34,588 bases of DNA, from positions 1 through 34,588 of the forward strand of contig JAFOBJ010000012.1 in NCBI GenBank assembly GCA_017381865.1, written 5' to 3'. The position numbers and the translations under genes were made by a program. The notes under the pieces were generated by a model that saw nothing but the letters and a program-made list of their open reading frames with translations, did no database searches and was not told the DNA's origin. The stretch is from Bacteroidales bacterium (GTDB lineage: Bacteria; Bacteroidota; Bacteroidia; Bacteroidales; F082). The stretch's first letter is position 1; each line of letters begins with the position of its first letter. This document shows positions 24,628 through 34,503 of the stretch, piece by piece.

Positions 24628-24737
24628 GCCAATTAACACTTTGCGTTTCTCTGCGTCTCTGCGAGAAATTTAAAAAATCACTTCAACGAACTCAGCAACC
24701 TTGCTCAAAGCTCGCCTCTCATTACTCTTAGCCCCAA

Positions 24738-24823
24738 GCGTTAGGGATTGGAGCGGCATCCTTTGCGAGTGTGCGAGCAAAGATATAGCGGAAAGCCCGA
24801 CGGCTTTGCCGGAACGCCCAAAG
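24738..24823 (-). repeat. Right arm of ~86-base inverted repeat
   Basis: Inverse complement of the left arm at 23796-23881. Here the first variable piece is CGGCAAAGCCG (stem CGGC/GCCG) and the second is TTTGC...GCAAA, each still able to pair although the bases differ from the left arm. Confidence 0.85.
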
Positions 24824-24860
24824 AAAGTGTAGAATTGAAAGTGTAAAGTGTATAGTCTGT

Positions 24861-24890
24861 TCTTAGCTCTTAGTCCTTAGTTCTTAGTTC
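24861..24890 (+). repeat. TCTTAGT heptamer array
   Basis: Four units, TCTTAGC, TCTTAGT, CCTTAGT and TCTTAGT, each with TAG. They are the same family as 5189-5216 and lie just beyond the eno terminator. Confidence 0.8.
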
Positions 24891-24920
24891 AAAAAAAAAC
24901 CGCCCATTACTGAGCGGCTT
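24891..24920 (-). terminator. Intrinsic terminator of eno
   Basis: On the minus strand CCGCTCA, a GTAA tetraloop and TGGGCGG form a 7-bp stem followed by nine T. It lies after the heptamer array that follows the eno stop codon. Confidence 0.85.
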
Positions 24921-24921
24921 A

Positions 24922-24950
24922 ATTATGAATTATGCATTATGAATTATGCA

Positions 24951-24953
<3 letters not shown>
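24922..24953 (-). repeat. Stop-phased heptamer array after eno
   Basis: In the eno reading direction the stop TAA is followed by TAA every seven bases for four further units (TAATGCA/TAATTCA). The stop codon itself is the first unit. Confidence 0.85.
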
Positions 24954-26295
<1,342 letters not shown>

Positions 26296-26308
26296 TTTTG
26301 AGAATATA

Positions 26309-26776
26309 TTATTCTGCTGTATTTTCTTCTACTGTAGCTTCAGCTTTTTTCTTTGTGCTTCTTCTACGAGTTGCTTTTGCTGTTTTAGCAGCTTTCTTAT
26401 CGTTGCCTGTGTAAATTTCATTATAGTCAACGAGTTCCATCATACACATCTCAGCGCTATCACCAAGACGAGTACCTAATTTAATGATACGAGTGTAACC
26501 ACCTGGACGTTCAGCAACTTTTTGGCTAATTTCGCGGAAAAGTTCTGTAACTGCTTCTTTGCTTTGAAGCATAGCGAAAACTGTACGGCGTGATACTGTT
26601 GAATCATCTTTGGAACGAGTAATCATTGGTTCTACATAAATACGTAAAGCTTTAGCCTTAGCAACTGTAGTAACAATGCGTTTGTTAAGAATAAGCGAGC
26701 AAGCCATATTTGCTAACATAGCATTGCGGTGAGCGCTTTTTCTTCCTAAGTGATTAAATTTTTTATTGTGTCTCAT
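26309..26776 (-). CDS. rplQ: 50S ribosomal protein L17
   Basis: 155 residues. The core is '[20 protein letters not shown]' onward through '[20 protein letters not shown]' and '[17 protein letters not shown]'. A Lys/Ala-rich tail of about 35 residues after '[11 protein letters not shown]' lengthens it relative to the ~127-residue E. coli protein; such tails occur in Bacteroidota. It is the last gene of the ribosomal operon, six bases after rpoA. Confidence 0.96.
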   Translation of the reverse strand: MRHNKKFNHLGRKSAHRNAMLANMACSLILNKRIVTTVAKAKALRIYVEPMITRSKDDSTVSRRTVFAMLQSKEAVTELFREISQKVAERPGGYTRIIKLGTRLGDSAEMCMMELVDYNEIYTGNDKKAAKTAKATRRRSTKKKAEATVEENTAE

Positions 26777-26782
26777 CTTTTA

Positions 26783-27775
26783 TTATTCCTTATCTAATTT
26801 ATATTTGCTGATATTCATTCCAAATTCTAATCCTTTGCTTCTTACCAATTCTTCTAACTCTGTAAGTGATTTCTTACCGAAGTTACGGAATTTGAGCAAG
26901 TCATGCTTATCAAGTGATACTAAATCACCAATTGTTTCAACTTCAGCTGCTTTCAAGCAATTCAATGCACGAACTGAAAGATCCATCTCAACTAATTTAG
27001 TCTTAAGAAGTTGACGAACATGTAATGAATTTTCGTCTAAATCTTCTGATGCTGCTTTCTTTTCATCCATCATTGTTATTCTCTCGTCTGAGAAAAGCAT
27101 GAAGTGATAGATAAGTATTTTTGCGGCTTCCTCCAATGCATCTTTTGGATTTATTGATCCGTCAGTCTCAATGTCAAATATAAGCTTTTCGTAGTCTGTC
27201 TTTTGTTCAACACGATAGTTCTCATATTTGTAGCTGACATTTCTTATTGGAGTGTGGATAGAATCTATGGCGATTGTGTCGATTGGTGCATTCAACACTT
27301 TGTTTTCGTCAGCATTCACATATCCTCTACCTTTGTTGATTGTCAATTCTAATGACAATTTTACTGAAGGGTCCATGTGGCAGATGACGAGTTCTGGGTT
27401 CAACACTTGGAACACTGAGAGGAATTTGTTGATATCGCCAGCCACGAATTCTTCTTGACCGCCAATAACTACATTAACTTTCTCAAATGTTTCACCTGGT
27501 ATTTGTTGTTTGAAACGAACTTGTTTGAAACGTTGTACTATATCAGCAACATCTTCAATAACACCATGGATAGGTGCGAGTTCATGTTGTACGCCTTCAA
27601 TTCTGATTGAAGTGATAGCGAAACCTTCTAATGAAGATAAAAGAACTCTTCTGAGTGCGTTACCTATAGTTGTTGCGAAACCAGGTTCAAGTGGGCGAAA
27701 TTCGAAGACACCATGCTTGTCTGTCGATTCTACCATGATAACCTTATCAGGTCTTTGAAATGCTAAAATTGCCAT
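26783..27775 (-). CDS. rpoA: DNA-directed RNA polymerase subunit alpha
   Basis: 330 residues. The N-terminal assembly domain has '[20 protein letters not shown]', '[20 protein letters not shown]' and 'HEFAPIHGV'-like sequence (here HELAPIHGV). A linker follows ('[17 protein letters not shown]'), then the C-terminal DNA-binding domain with '[20 protein letters not shown]' and '[19 protein letters not shown]'. It starts polymerase assembly and contacts promoter DNA and regulators. It sits in the usual place between rpsD and rplQ. Confidence 0.97.
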   Translation of the reverse strand: MAILAFQRPDKVIMVESTDKHGVFEFRPLEPGFATTIGNALRRVLLSSLEGFAITSIRIEGVQHELAPIHGVIEDVADIVQRFKQVRFKQQIPGETFEKVNVVIGGQEEFVAGDINKFLSVFQVLNPELVICHMDPSVKLSLELTINKGRGYVNADENKVLNAPIDTIAIDSIHTPIRNVSYKYENYRVEQKTDYEKLIFDIETDGSINPKDALEEAAKILIYHFMLFSDERITMMDEKKAASEDLDENSLHVRQLLKTKLVEMDLSVRALNCLKAAEVETIGDLVSLDKHDLLKFRNFGKKSLTELEELVRSKGLEFGMNISKYKLDKE

Positions 27776-27794
27776 AATATCAGTTTATATTCGA

Positions 27795-28400
27795 TTATTT
27801 AGAATACAACTCAACGATAAGTTGTTCATTGATGGTTTCAGGAATATCCTCGCGGTTTGGATATGTCATAAATTTACCGCAAAGTTTATCTGAATCCCAT
27901 TCTAACCATGGATAGCGATTTGTATGACCTTCCACTGAATTAGTAACGACTTCCAAACTCTTGGATTTTTCACGTACTGCGATGATGTCACCAACTCTTA
28001 CTAAGTATGAAGGGATGTTGACAACTTTACCATTGACTGTAATATGACGGTGGCTAACCATTTGACGTGCAGCTGCACGTGTTGGAGCAATACCGAAACG
28101 ATAAACTAAGTTATCTAAACGTGATTCAATAAGTTGAAGTAAAATTTCACCAGTGATACCTTTTTTTCTATTTGCTTTTTCAAACAAATTTCTGAACTGG
28201 CGTTCCAAAATACCGTATGTGTATTTTGCTTTTTGTTTCTCCATCAACTGTACACCATATTCAGAGACTTTTTTTCTTCTCTTAGCTGCACCATGTTGTC
28301 CTGGAGGATAATTTCTTTTTTCGTAATTTTTGTCAGCACCGTAGATTGGTTCACCAAACTTACGAGCGATCTTTGTTTTAGGACCTGTATATCTTGCCAT
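27795..28400 (-). CDS. rpsD: 30S ribosomal protein S4
   Basis: 201 residues: N-terminal '[20 protein letters not shown]', central '[19 protein letters not shown]' and the S4 RNA-binding fold with '[20 protein letters not shown]' and '[20 protein letters not shown]'. S4 nucleates assembly of the 30S body by binding 16S rRNA. In many bacteria it also represses translation of its own operon; no such site can be identified here. Confidence 0.97.
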   Translation of the reverse strand: MARYTGPKTKIARKFGEPIYGADKNYEKRNYPPGQHGAAKRRKKVSEYGVQLMEKQKAKYTYGILERQFRNLFEKANRKKGITGEILLQLIESRLDNLVYRFGIAPTRAAARQMVSHRHITVNGKVVNIPSYLVRVGDIIAVREKSKSLEVVTNSVEGHTNRYPWLEWDSDKLCGKFMTYPNREDIPETINEQLIVELYSK

Positions 28401-28430
28401 AACTACTAATTTTTAAAATTTTAATAAAAA

Positions 28431-28820
28431 TTACACTCTTCTACGTTTAGGTGGACGGCAACCATTGTGTGGCAATGGAGTAACGTCAACGATTTCTGTT
28501 ACTTCAATACCTGATGCATTGATTGAACGAATAGCTGATTCACGTCCTGAACCTGGTCCTTTTACAAATACTTTAACTTTACGTAATCCCAAGTCATATG
28601 CTGTTTTAGAGCAATCCTCGGCTGCCATTTGAGCTGCGTATGGAGTGTTCTTCTTTGAACCTTTAAAGCCCATTTTTCCGGCTGATGCCCAAGAAATGAC
28701 TTGTCCTTCATTGTTTGTCAAGGAAATGATGATGTTATTGAAAGAAGCTTTAATGAATGCTTTACCTACAGCTTCAATCTTCACAACACGTTTCTTAACG
28801 ACTTTTGTGTTTTTTGCCAT
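28431..28820 (-). CDS. rpsK: 30S ribosomal protein S11
   Basis: 129 residues with '[20 protein letters not shown]', '[20 protein letters not shown]', '[20 protein letters not shown]' and the C-terminal '[18 protein letters not shown]'. S11 lines the mRNA exit site on the 30S platform. It lies between rpsM and rpsD in the standard order. Confidence 0.97.
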   Translation of the reverse strand: MAKNTKVVKKRVVKIEAVGKAFIKASFNNIIISLTNNEGQVISWASAGKMGFKGSKKNTPYAAQMAAEDCSKTAYDLGLRKVKVFVKGPGSGRESAIRSINASGIEVTEIVDVTPLPHNGCRPPKRRRV

Positions 28821-28874
28821 TTTTTTAAATTATTTTTTTAATGGTTTTTTATGATCCAACCAATAAGCTATTTA

Positions 28875-29252
28875 TTACTTAGTGGCTTTCTTTTTATTAG
28901 CAACAGTTTTCTTACGTCCCTTACGAGTACGAGCATTGTTTTTGGTACTTTGACCACGCAATGGTAATCCTGCACGATGACGGATTCCTCTGTAGCAACC
29001 AATATCCATTAAACGTTTGATATTGATTTGAATTTCACTACGAAGTTCACCTTCTACTTTGTATTGATCACCGATGATTGTACGAATTTCATTTTGTTCA
29101 TCATCGTTCCAGTCTTGTACTTTCTTTTCTGGATCTACACCTGCTTTTGCAAGAATTTCTTTAGCAAGTGAACGACCAATACCATAAATATAAGTCAATG
29201 AAATTTGACCTTGTTTGTTGTTAGGAATATCAACACCAGCAATTCTAGCCAT
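28875..29252 (-). CDS. rpsM: 30S ribosomal protein S13
   Basis: 125 residues with '[20 protein letters not shown]', '[20 protein letters not shown]', '[20 protein letters not shown]' and a basic tail. S13 sits in the 30S head and contacts the P-site tRNA and the 50S subunit. It follows rpmJ by 24 bases. Confidence 0.97.
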   Translation of the reverse strand: MARIAGVDIPNNKQGQISLTYIYGIGRSLAKEILAKAGVDPEKKVQDWNDDEQNEIRTIIGDQYKVEGELRSEIQINIKRLMDIGCYRGIRHRAGLPLRGQSTKNNARTRKGRKKTVANKKKATK

Positions 29253-29276
29253 AATTATTCTTTTTTTACGTTTTTA

Positions 29277-29393
29277 TTAACCCTGACGTTGTTTTTCTTT
29301 AGGGTTCTTTTTGTTAATTACATACAATTTACCTTTACGACGCACAATTTTGCAATCGTCTGATCTTTTCTTGATTGATGCTCTGACTTTCAT
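29277..29393 (-). CDS. rpmJ: 50S ribosomal protein L36, zinc-free form
   Basis: A 38-residue gene starting at the ATG at 29393: '[20 protein letters not shown]' then '[18 protein letters not shown]'. The length equals E. coli L36. Of the four zinc ligands of the zinc form (Cys11, Cys14, Cys27, His33), only Cys14 remains here; the others are Ser, Asn and Glu. This is the C-minus type. It lies between infA and rpsM, as usual. Confidence 0.95.
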   Translation of the reverse strand: MKVRASIKKRSDDCKIVRRKGKLYVINKKNPKEKQRQG

Positions 29394-29457
29394 ATTATTT
29401 TTATTATCTTTTTATTTCTTTAAAGTCAACTAAACTTATCTTCATTTTTTGCGGGTG

Positions 29458-29465
29458 CAAAGATA
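29458..29465 (-). promoter_or_regulatory. Internal promoter upstream of rpmJ
   Basis: TATCTTTG on the minus strand, followed by a short GC-rich patch, is a perfect -7 match. It lies in the 96-base gap between infA and rpmJ. It could drive rpmJ-rpsM-rpsK-rpsD-rpoA-rplQ separately from the upstream ribosomal genes. No clear -33 box is seen. Confidence 0.5.
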
Positions 29466-29489
29466 AGACTTTTTTTTAAGAAAAAAAAA

Positions 29490-29708
29490 TTATTTATATC
29501 TGAATGTTATACGTCCTTTTGTCAGATCATAAGGCGACATTTCGAGTCTTACTCTGTCCCCTGGTAGAATTTTTATATAATGCATACGCATCTTGCCCGA
29601 AATATGTGCTATAATTTGTAGACCATTTTCTAATTCTACTCTGAACATTGCATTACCCAATGATTCAACTACTGTTCCGTCTTGTTCTATCGACAATTGT
29701 TTTGCCAT
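29490..29708 (-). CDS. infA: Translation initiation factor IF-1
   Basis: 72 residues, the standard size: '[20 protein letters not shown]', '[20 protein letters not shown]' and '[20 protein letters not shown]' with the terminal 'RYK'. It is an OB-fold protein that occupies the A site during initiation. The gene follows map by 15 bases. Confidence 0.97.
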   Translation of the reverse strand: MAKQLSIEQDGTVVESLGNAMFRVELENGLQIIAHISGKMRMHYIKILPGDRVRLEMSPYDLTKGRITFRYK

Positions 29709-29723
29709 ATAATATTCTTTTAT

Positions 29724-30491
29724 TTATTGATTTCCTTCAATCCACTCAAAACTTGATAATATCTCTGCTTTCCCGTTACGAACTGCTACGTCATGTTCGA
29801 AGTGCGCCGCTGGCTTTCTATCTTTTGTCTTTATAGTCCATCCATCTCTTTCTTGAATGATGTCATTTTTTCCAAAAGTAATCATCGGTTCAATCGCAAT
29901 AACTATGCCTTCCGACAACTTTGTTCCTGTACCACGTTTGCCGTAATTTGGAACTTGTGGGTCTTCATGCATCTTACGACCAACACCATGACCAACCAAT
30001 TCTCGTACTACTCCATAACCAAATTGTTCAACATAACTTTGAATAGCATAACCTATATCACCAATTCTATTTCCTGATACAGCTTGTTCGATACCTTTAT
30101 ACAAAGACTCTTTTGATCTTTGGAGAAACAACTTAATCTCTTCAGACACCTCTCCTACTGTAAAAGTATATGCAGAATCACCGACATAGCCATCTAAGAT
30201 AGTACCACAATCTACAGAAACTATATCTCCATCACGAAGCTCATAATTTCCTGGTATACCATGGACGACTGCATCATTAACGGAAATGCATAAACTTCCG
30301 GGAAATCCTTCATAGCCCTTGAAGGCAGGTATTGCACCATGATCTCTGATAAATTCCTCAGCGATTTTATCAAGTTCTATAGTACGGATACCCGGACGTA
30401 TATGCTTCCCTACTTCACCTAAAGTTTTACCTACAAGTAAAGCAGCTTTTCTAAGCAATTCTATTTCACTATCTGTTCTATAATGAATCAT
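29724..30491 (-). CDS. map: Type I methionine aminopeptidase
   Basis: 255 residues. Metal-binding and substrate motifs are visible: 'VVHGIPGNYELRDGDIVSVD', 'CGTILDGYVGDSAYTF', 'ELVGHGVGRKMHEDPQVPNY' and 'AIEPMITFG'. It removes the initiator Met from nascent proteins. It is placed between secY and infA, as in many bacteria, and starts 12 bases after secY. Confidence 0.97.
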   Translation of the reverse strand: MIHYRTDSEIELLRKAALLVGKTLGEVGKHIRPGIRTIELDKIAEEFIRDHGAIPAFKGYEGFPGSLCISVNDAVVHGIPGNYELRDGDIVSVDCGTILDGYVGDSAYTFTVGEVSEEIKLFLQRSKESLYKGIEQAVSGNRIGDIGYAIQSYVEQFGYGVVRELVGHGVGRKMHEDPQVPNYGKRGTGTKLSEGIVIAIEPMITFGKNDIIQERDGWTIKTKDRKPAAHFEHDVAVRNGKAEILSSFEWIEGNQ

Positions 30492-30503
30492 TGTTAGAAA
30501 TCT

Positions 30504-31916
30504 TTATATTCTTCCAGAACGACCTTTAATGCGACCTGTCTTTGTTAAACCATCATAGTGACGCATTAAGAGATGGCTCTCTATTTGTTGTAATGTGTCT
30601 AATACAACACCAACGAGAATCAACAATGATGTGCCGCCATAGAATTGTGCGAACTGTTGATTAACGCCGAGAATTGAAACTATTGCAGGCATGATTGCAA
30701 CTACGCCTAAGAATAATGATCCTGGTAATGTTATTCTTGAAATAACGTCATCAAAGAATTCTTGTGTCTTCTTACCTGGCTTAACACCTGGGATGAAACC
30801 GCCGTTTTTCTTAATATCTTCTGCCATTTGAGCTGGGTTGATTGTAACAGCTGTGTAGAAGTATGTGAAAACAACGATTAAGAAGAAGAATACTGCATTA
30901 TACCAGAATCCGTTCATGTTTGTAAATGCTGACATGAAGCCTGACATTGATTCACTTTGGGTAAAACCAGCAATAGTAATAGGTATGAACATAATTGCTT
31001 GAGCAAAAATGATTGGCATAACACCTGCTGCATTAACTTTTAATGGAATATATTGACGTACTCCACCGTATTGTTTGTTGCCAACAACACGTTTAGCATA
31101 TTGTACAGGTATTTTGCGTGTACCTTGAACTAACAATATTGTCATGATGATAACAAGGACGAGAACGACAATCTCAATCAATAAGAAAATCAAACCTCCG
31201 CCTGAACTTTGAGTACCACGAGATACACATTCTGCTATCAAAGCAAATGGTAAACGAGCAATGATACCAATCATAATGATCAAAGAGATACCATTACCAA
31301 GACCCTTATCTGTGATACGTTCACCGAGCCACATGACGAATAATGTGCCAGCTATAAGAATAATTACTGATGAAATCCAGAAGAACAAAGTTGGTGAGCC
31401 GCCTGCTACGAATGGATAAATTGCTTCAGCTGGAAGTTGAGCACGCAAGTTAGCAATGTAACCTGGAGCTTGAGCTGCAACAATAATAACTGTTAAGTAG
31501 CGTGTAATCTGATTGATTTTACGACGACCGCTTTCACCTTCTTTTTGTAAACGTTGGAAATAAGGTATTGCCATACCCAACAGCTGAACTATAATAGAAG
31601 CTGTGATATATGGCATAATACCTAATGCGAATACTGAAGCGTTAGCGAAAGCACCACCTGAGAACATGTTCAACAAACCAAGGAGACCGCTGCTACTTTG
31701 ATTTTGCAATTCGGCGAGTTGGTTAGGATCGATTCCAGGCAGAACCACGTAAGAACCGAAACGATAAATTAAAACAATTAATATCGTATAGGTGATACGC
31801 TTACGGAGTTCTTCAATTTTAAAGATATTTCGTATGTTTTCTCTAAGTCGTTTATTCATCCATAGAATAGCGGCTACTACTACACATACCAAAATAACTA
31901 TTACTAACTCCTTCAT
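30504..31916 (-). CDS. secY: Protein translocase subunit SecY, with a possible extra N-terminal membrane segment
   Basis: 470 residues from the first ATG. The family core starts at residue 20 ('MNKRLRENIRNIFKIEELRK') and runs through 'YRFGSYVVLPGIDPNQLAEL', 'GIMPYITASIIVQLLGMAIP' and 'LGNGISLIIMIGI' to 'HLLMRHYDGLTKTGRIKGRS'. These are the ten helices of the Sec channel. The 19 residues before it ('MKELVIVILVCVVVAAILW') form a strongly hydrophobic segment. The first ATG lies 20 bases after rplO with AT-rich DNA before it, whereas the ATG at 31859 has a GC-richer upstream. I keep the longer form but the start is uncertain. Confidence 0.93.
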   Translation of the reverse strand: MKELVIVILVCVVVAAILWMNKRLRENIRNIFKIEELRKRITYTILIVLIYRFGSYVVLPGIDPNQLAELQNQSSSGLLGLLNMFSGGAFANASVFALGIMPYITASIIVQLLGMAIPYFQRLQKEGESGRRKINQITRYLTVIIVAAQAPGYIANLRAQLPAEAIYPFVAGGSPTLFFWISSVIILIAGTLFVMWLGERITDKGLGNGISLIIMIGIIARLPFALIAECVSRGTQSSGGGLIFLLIEIVVLVLVIIMTILLVQGTRKIPVQYAKRVVGNKQYGGVRQYIPLKVNAAGVMPIIFAQAIMFIPITIAGFTQSESMSGFMSAFTNMNGFWYNAVFFFLIVVFTYFYTAVTINPAQMAEDIKKNGGFIPGVKPGKKTQEFFDDVISRITLPGSLFLGVVAIMPAIVSILGVNQQFAQFYGGTSLLILVGVVLDTLQQIESHLLMRHYDGLTKTGRIKGRSGRI

Positions 31917-31936
31917 ATCTCTTCAGTTTTTATTTA

Positions 31937-32380
31937 TTATATTTTCTCGATTGTTCCACCGGCATTTGTAATAGCTGCCTCTGCGCTCTTTGAGAAAGCG
32001 TGAGCTTTGACAGTCATTTGTGCCTTTAATTCACCGTTACCAAGAATCTTTACGAGTTCATTCTTACCAACGAAACCATTTTCCATTAATAATTCTGGAG
32101 TAATGTTCATGATACCGCAGTCAGCGAAATCTTGAAGGATTTCAACATTAACTGGGCGGAAGAATTTACGATTGATATTCTTGAAACCAAATTTAGGTAC
32201 AAGACGTGCCAATGGCATTTGACCACCTTCGTAGCCGATTTTGTGAGAAGTACCTGAACGTGAGCCAGCACCTTTGTGACCACGTGTTGATGTACCACCT
32301 CTACCAGAACCTTGTCCACGACCGATTCTCTTGCGAGCTTTTACTGAGCCCTTGGCTGGTTTAAGATTACTAAGATCCAT
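31937..32380 (-). CDS. rplO: 50S ribosomal protein L15
   Basis: 147 residues: 'MDLSNLKPAKGSVKARKRIG', then the Gly-rich 'GRGQGSGRGGTSTRGHKGAG', 'YEGGQMPLARLVPKFGF' and the C-terminal 'KAHAFSKSAEAAITNAGGTI'. L15 helps late 50S assembly. Its place between rpmD and secY is canonical. Confidence 0.97.
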   Translation of the reverse strand: MDLSNLKPAKGSVKARKRIGRGQGSGRGGTSTRGHKGAGSRSGTSHKIGYEGGQMPLARLVPKFGFKNINRKFFRPVNVEILQDFADCGIMNITPELLMENGFVGKNELVKILGNGELKAQMTVKAHAFSKSAEAAITNAGGTIEKI

Positions 32381-32409
32381 ACTATTTATTAATTTTCTTA
32401 GTTCAACAA

Positions 32410-32592
32410 TTAAATTTCTTCAACTTTGAGAAGGTGTTTTACCTTTTCAACCATACCGGCGAGACATGGATTTTCCATATCAACCTCAATAGATTGGTTC
32501 ATTTTTCTAAGACCTAAAGCTACTAATGTGTCTTTTTGATCTTGTGGTCTGCCGATGCCACTTCTAACCTGAGTAATTCTAACTTTTTTCAT
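32410..32592 (-). CDS. rpmD: 50S ribosomal protein L30
   Basis: 60 residues from the ATG at 32592: 'MKKVRITQVRSGIGRPQDQK', 'DTLVALGLRKMNQSIEVDM' and 'MVEKVKHLLKVEEI'. The frame is open further upstream, but those codons run into the rpsE tail and do not belong to the family, so the start at 32592 is chosen. It begins ten bases after the rpsE stop. Confidence 0.95.
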   Translation of the reverse strand: MKKVRITQVRSGIGRPQDQKDTLVALGLRKMNQSIEVDMENPCLAGMVEKVKHLLKVEEI

Positions 32593-32602
32593 TGCTTTAA
32601 GA

Positions 32603-33121
32603 TTATCCGTTAAACACCACATCCATATCAACACCTCTCATTTCAGCTACCATACGAGCGTCACGCATTTGGCTCAATGCTGCGAATGTAGCCTTAACTA
32701 CTGAGTGAGGGTTTGAAGAACCTTTTGACTTAGCCAAGACGTTTTTAACGCCTACGCTTTCCAATACAGCACGCATAGCACCACCTGCGATAACACCAGT
32801 ACCAGGAGTAGCTGGTTGTACATAAACGTAAGCACCGCAGTATTTACCATATTGTTCGTGAGGAAGGGTTCCGTTGATAATTGGAACTTTAATTAAGTTT
32901 TTCTTTGCATCATCGATACCTTTTGCTACAGCGGCTTGAACTTCCTTGGCTTTACCAAGTCCGTAACCTACCACGCCATTTTCGTTGCCGACGACTACGA
33001 TAGCTGAGAAGCTAAATGTACGTCCACCTTTGGTAACTTTGGTGACGCGTTGAACGCTAACCAAACGTTCTTTAAACTCGATTTCCGAAGTTTTTACTCT
33101 TTTTACGTTGACTTCTGACAT
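32603..33121 (-). CDS. rpsE: 30S ribosomal protein S5
   Basis: 172 residues. The N-terminal double-stranded-RNA-binding fold has '[20 protein letters not shown]' and '[20 protein letters not shown]'. The C-terminal domain has '[20 protein letters not shown]' and '[20 protein letters not shown]'. S5 lies at the mRNA entry site and affects decoding accuracy. It starts four bases after rplR. Confidence 0.97.
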   Translation of the reverse strand: MSEVNVKRVKTSEIEFKERLVSVQRVTKVTKGGRTFSFSAIVVVGNENGVVGYGLGKAKEVQAAVAKGIDDAKKNLIKVPIINGTLPHEQYGKYCGAYVYVQPATPGTGVIAGGAMRAVLESVGVKNVLAKSKGSSNPHSVVKATFAALSQMRDARMVAEMRGVDMDVVFNG

Positions 33122-33125
33122 AGCT

Positions 33126-33485
33126 TTAGAATTTTAATCCACCATTACGAGCGCCGTCTGCTAAAGACTTAACTCTACCATGATACAAATAACCATTACG
33201 ATCGAAAACTACATTTTCTATACCTGCTGCTTTTGCTTTTTCAGCGATTAAAGCACCAACTTTAGCTGCTTTTTCAATCTTTGTAATTTTTTCTTCTTCA
33301 ATTCCGTTCTCGCGTGAACTTGCAGCAAGTAAAGTCTTGCCTGCAAGGTCATCGATTAATTGAACGTAAATTTGTTTGTTGCTTCTGAAGACAGACATTC
33401 TTGGACGTTCAGCAGTACCGTTGACGATTTTTCTGACGCGTCTCTTGATATTCAATCTTCTTCTTATCTTTTTAACTTTAACCAT
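33126..33485 (-). CDS. rplR: 50S ribosomal protein L18
   Basis: 119 residues: '[20 protein letters not shown]', '[20 protein letters not shown]', '[11 protein letters not shown]' and the C-terminal '[20 protein letters not shown]'. L18 binds 5S rRNA with L5. Order rplF-rplR-rpsE is as in other bacteria. Confidence 0.97.
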   Translation of the reverse strand: MVKVKKIRRRLNIKRRVRKIVNGTAERPRMSVFRSNKQIYVQLIDDLAGKTLLAASSRENGIEEEKITKIEKAAKVGALIAEKAKAAGIENVVFDRNGYLYHGRVKSLADGARNGGLKF

Positions 33486-33515
33486 CTTAATTGCGTTTTT
33501 TTATCGTTTCAAACA

Positions 33516-34070
33516 TTATTTACCTGCTGCTTTACCTTGTTTGCGTCTTAAGACTTCGTCAACAAACTTGATACCTTTACCCTTGTAAGGTTCTGGTTTA
33601 CGGAATGAACGAATCTTAGCTGCAACTTGACCAAGCAATTGTTTATCGTAAGAACGCAACTTGATGATAGGGTTCTTACCTCTTTCGTTAACTGTTTCAA
33701 CTTTGATTTCTTCTGGGAATACCATAACGATAGTATGTGAGAAACCAAGTGATAACTCTAATTGTTGACCTTTAGCTTCTGCTTTATAACCAACACCAAC
33801 AAGTTCTTGTACTGTTTCAAAGCCTTCTGATACGCCTTTTACCATGTTGAAGAACAATGCGCGGTAAAGTCCGTGTTTTGCACTAGCTTTTTCAATGTTA
33901 GCTGGTTCTACGATAACGAAACCGTCTTCAATTTTTACATTAACGTCGCCGTGGAAATTTTGGCTCAATTGACCTAATTTACCTTTAGCTGTAAAAACGT
34001 TATCTGATACTGTTACTTCTACGCCTGCTGGGATAGCGATAGGCATCTTTCCAATTCTTGATAATGACAT
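33516..34070 (-). CDS. rplF: 50S ribosomal protein L6
   Basis: 184 residues with two L6 folds: 'MSLSRIGKMPIAIPAGVEVT', 'LYRALFFNMVKGVSEGFE', 'LVGVGYKAEAKGQQLELSLG' and 'FRKPEPYKGKGIKFVDEVLR'. L6 sits near the factor-binding site of the 50S subunit. It begins 16 bases after rpsH. Confidence 0.97.
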   Translation of the reverse strand: MSLSRIGKMPIAIPAGVEVTVSDNVFTAKGKLGQLSQNFHGDVNVKIEDGFVIVEPANIEKASAKHGLYRALFFNMVKGVSEGFETVQELVGVGYKAEAKGQQLELSLGFSHTIVMVFPEEIKVETVNERGKNPIIKLRSYDKQLLGQVAAKIRSFRKPEPYKGKGIKFVDEVLRRKQGKAAGK

Positions 34071-34086
34071 TGCTATTCTCCTTTCA

Positions 34087-34485
34087 TTAACTTACGTAAC
34101 ATAAAACTTCTCCACCGATATGAAGCTTACGAGCTTCTTTATCTGTCATAATACCTTGTGATGTAGAGATGATAGCTATACCTAAGCCATTCATCACTCT
34201 TGGCAAGTTTTCAGAATCAGCATATTTACGCAAACCTGGAGTTGAAACTCTTTGGATTGACATAATAGCTGGTTGTTTTGTAACAGGATGATATTTCAAA
34301 GCGATTTTGATTGTGCCTTGAGGACCTTCTTCTTCAAATTTATAGTTAAGGATATAACCTTTTTCGAAAAGAATTTGAGTTATAGCTTTCTTAACGTTTG
34401 AAGCAGGTACTTCAACTATTCTATGTTTAGCGCTGACAGCATTACGAATGCGTGTCAAGAAATCTGCTATAGGATCTGTAATCAT
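34087..34485 (-). CDS. rpsH: 30S ribosomal protein S8
   Basis: 132 residues: '[20 protein letters not shown]', '[20 protein letters not shown]', '[20 protein letters not shown]' and '[20 protein letters not shown]'. S8 is a central 16S rRNA binder and in E. coli represses the spc operon. It follows rpsN. Confidence 0.97.
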   Translation of the reverse strand: MITDPIADFLTRIRNAVSAKHRIVEVPASNVKKAITQILFEKGYILNYKFEEEGPQGTIKIALKYHPVTKQPAIMSIQRVSTPGLRKYADSENLPRVMNGLGIAIISTSQGIMTDKEARKLHIGGEVLCYVS

Positions 34486-34503
34486 TGTCTTAATTTTTAA
34501 TGT

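Larger units (their letters stand above)
23712..24950. other. Gene-poor repeat island between the helicase and eno
   Basis: 1239 bases with no intact gene. In order: the octamer array, the left inverted-repeat arm (23796-23881), a GTAAAA...TTTTAC hairpin (23887-23912), tandem 26-base hairpin repeats, octamers (24104-24143), the full palindromic element (24151-24350), a GC-richer stretch (24380-24480), a decayed FGE fragment (24505-24627), the right arm (24738-24823), heptamers (24861-24890), the eno terminator and a heptamer array. Base composition is clearly higher in GC than in the neighbouring genes over 23790-24830. Confidence 0.75.
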
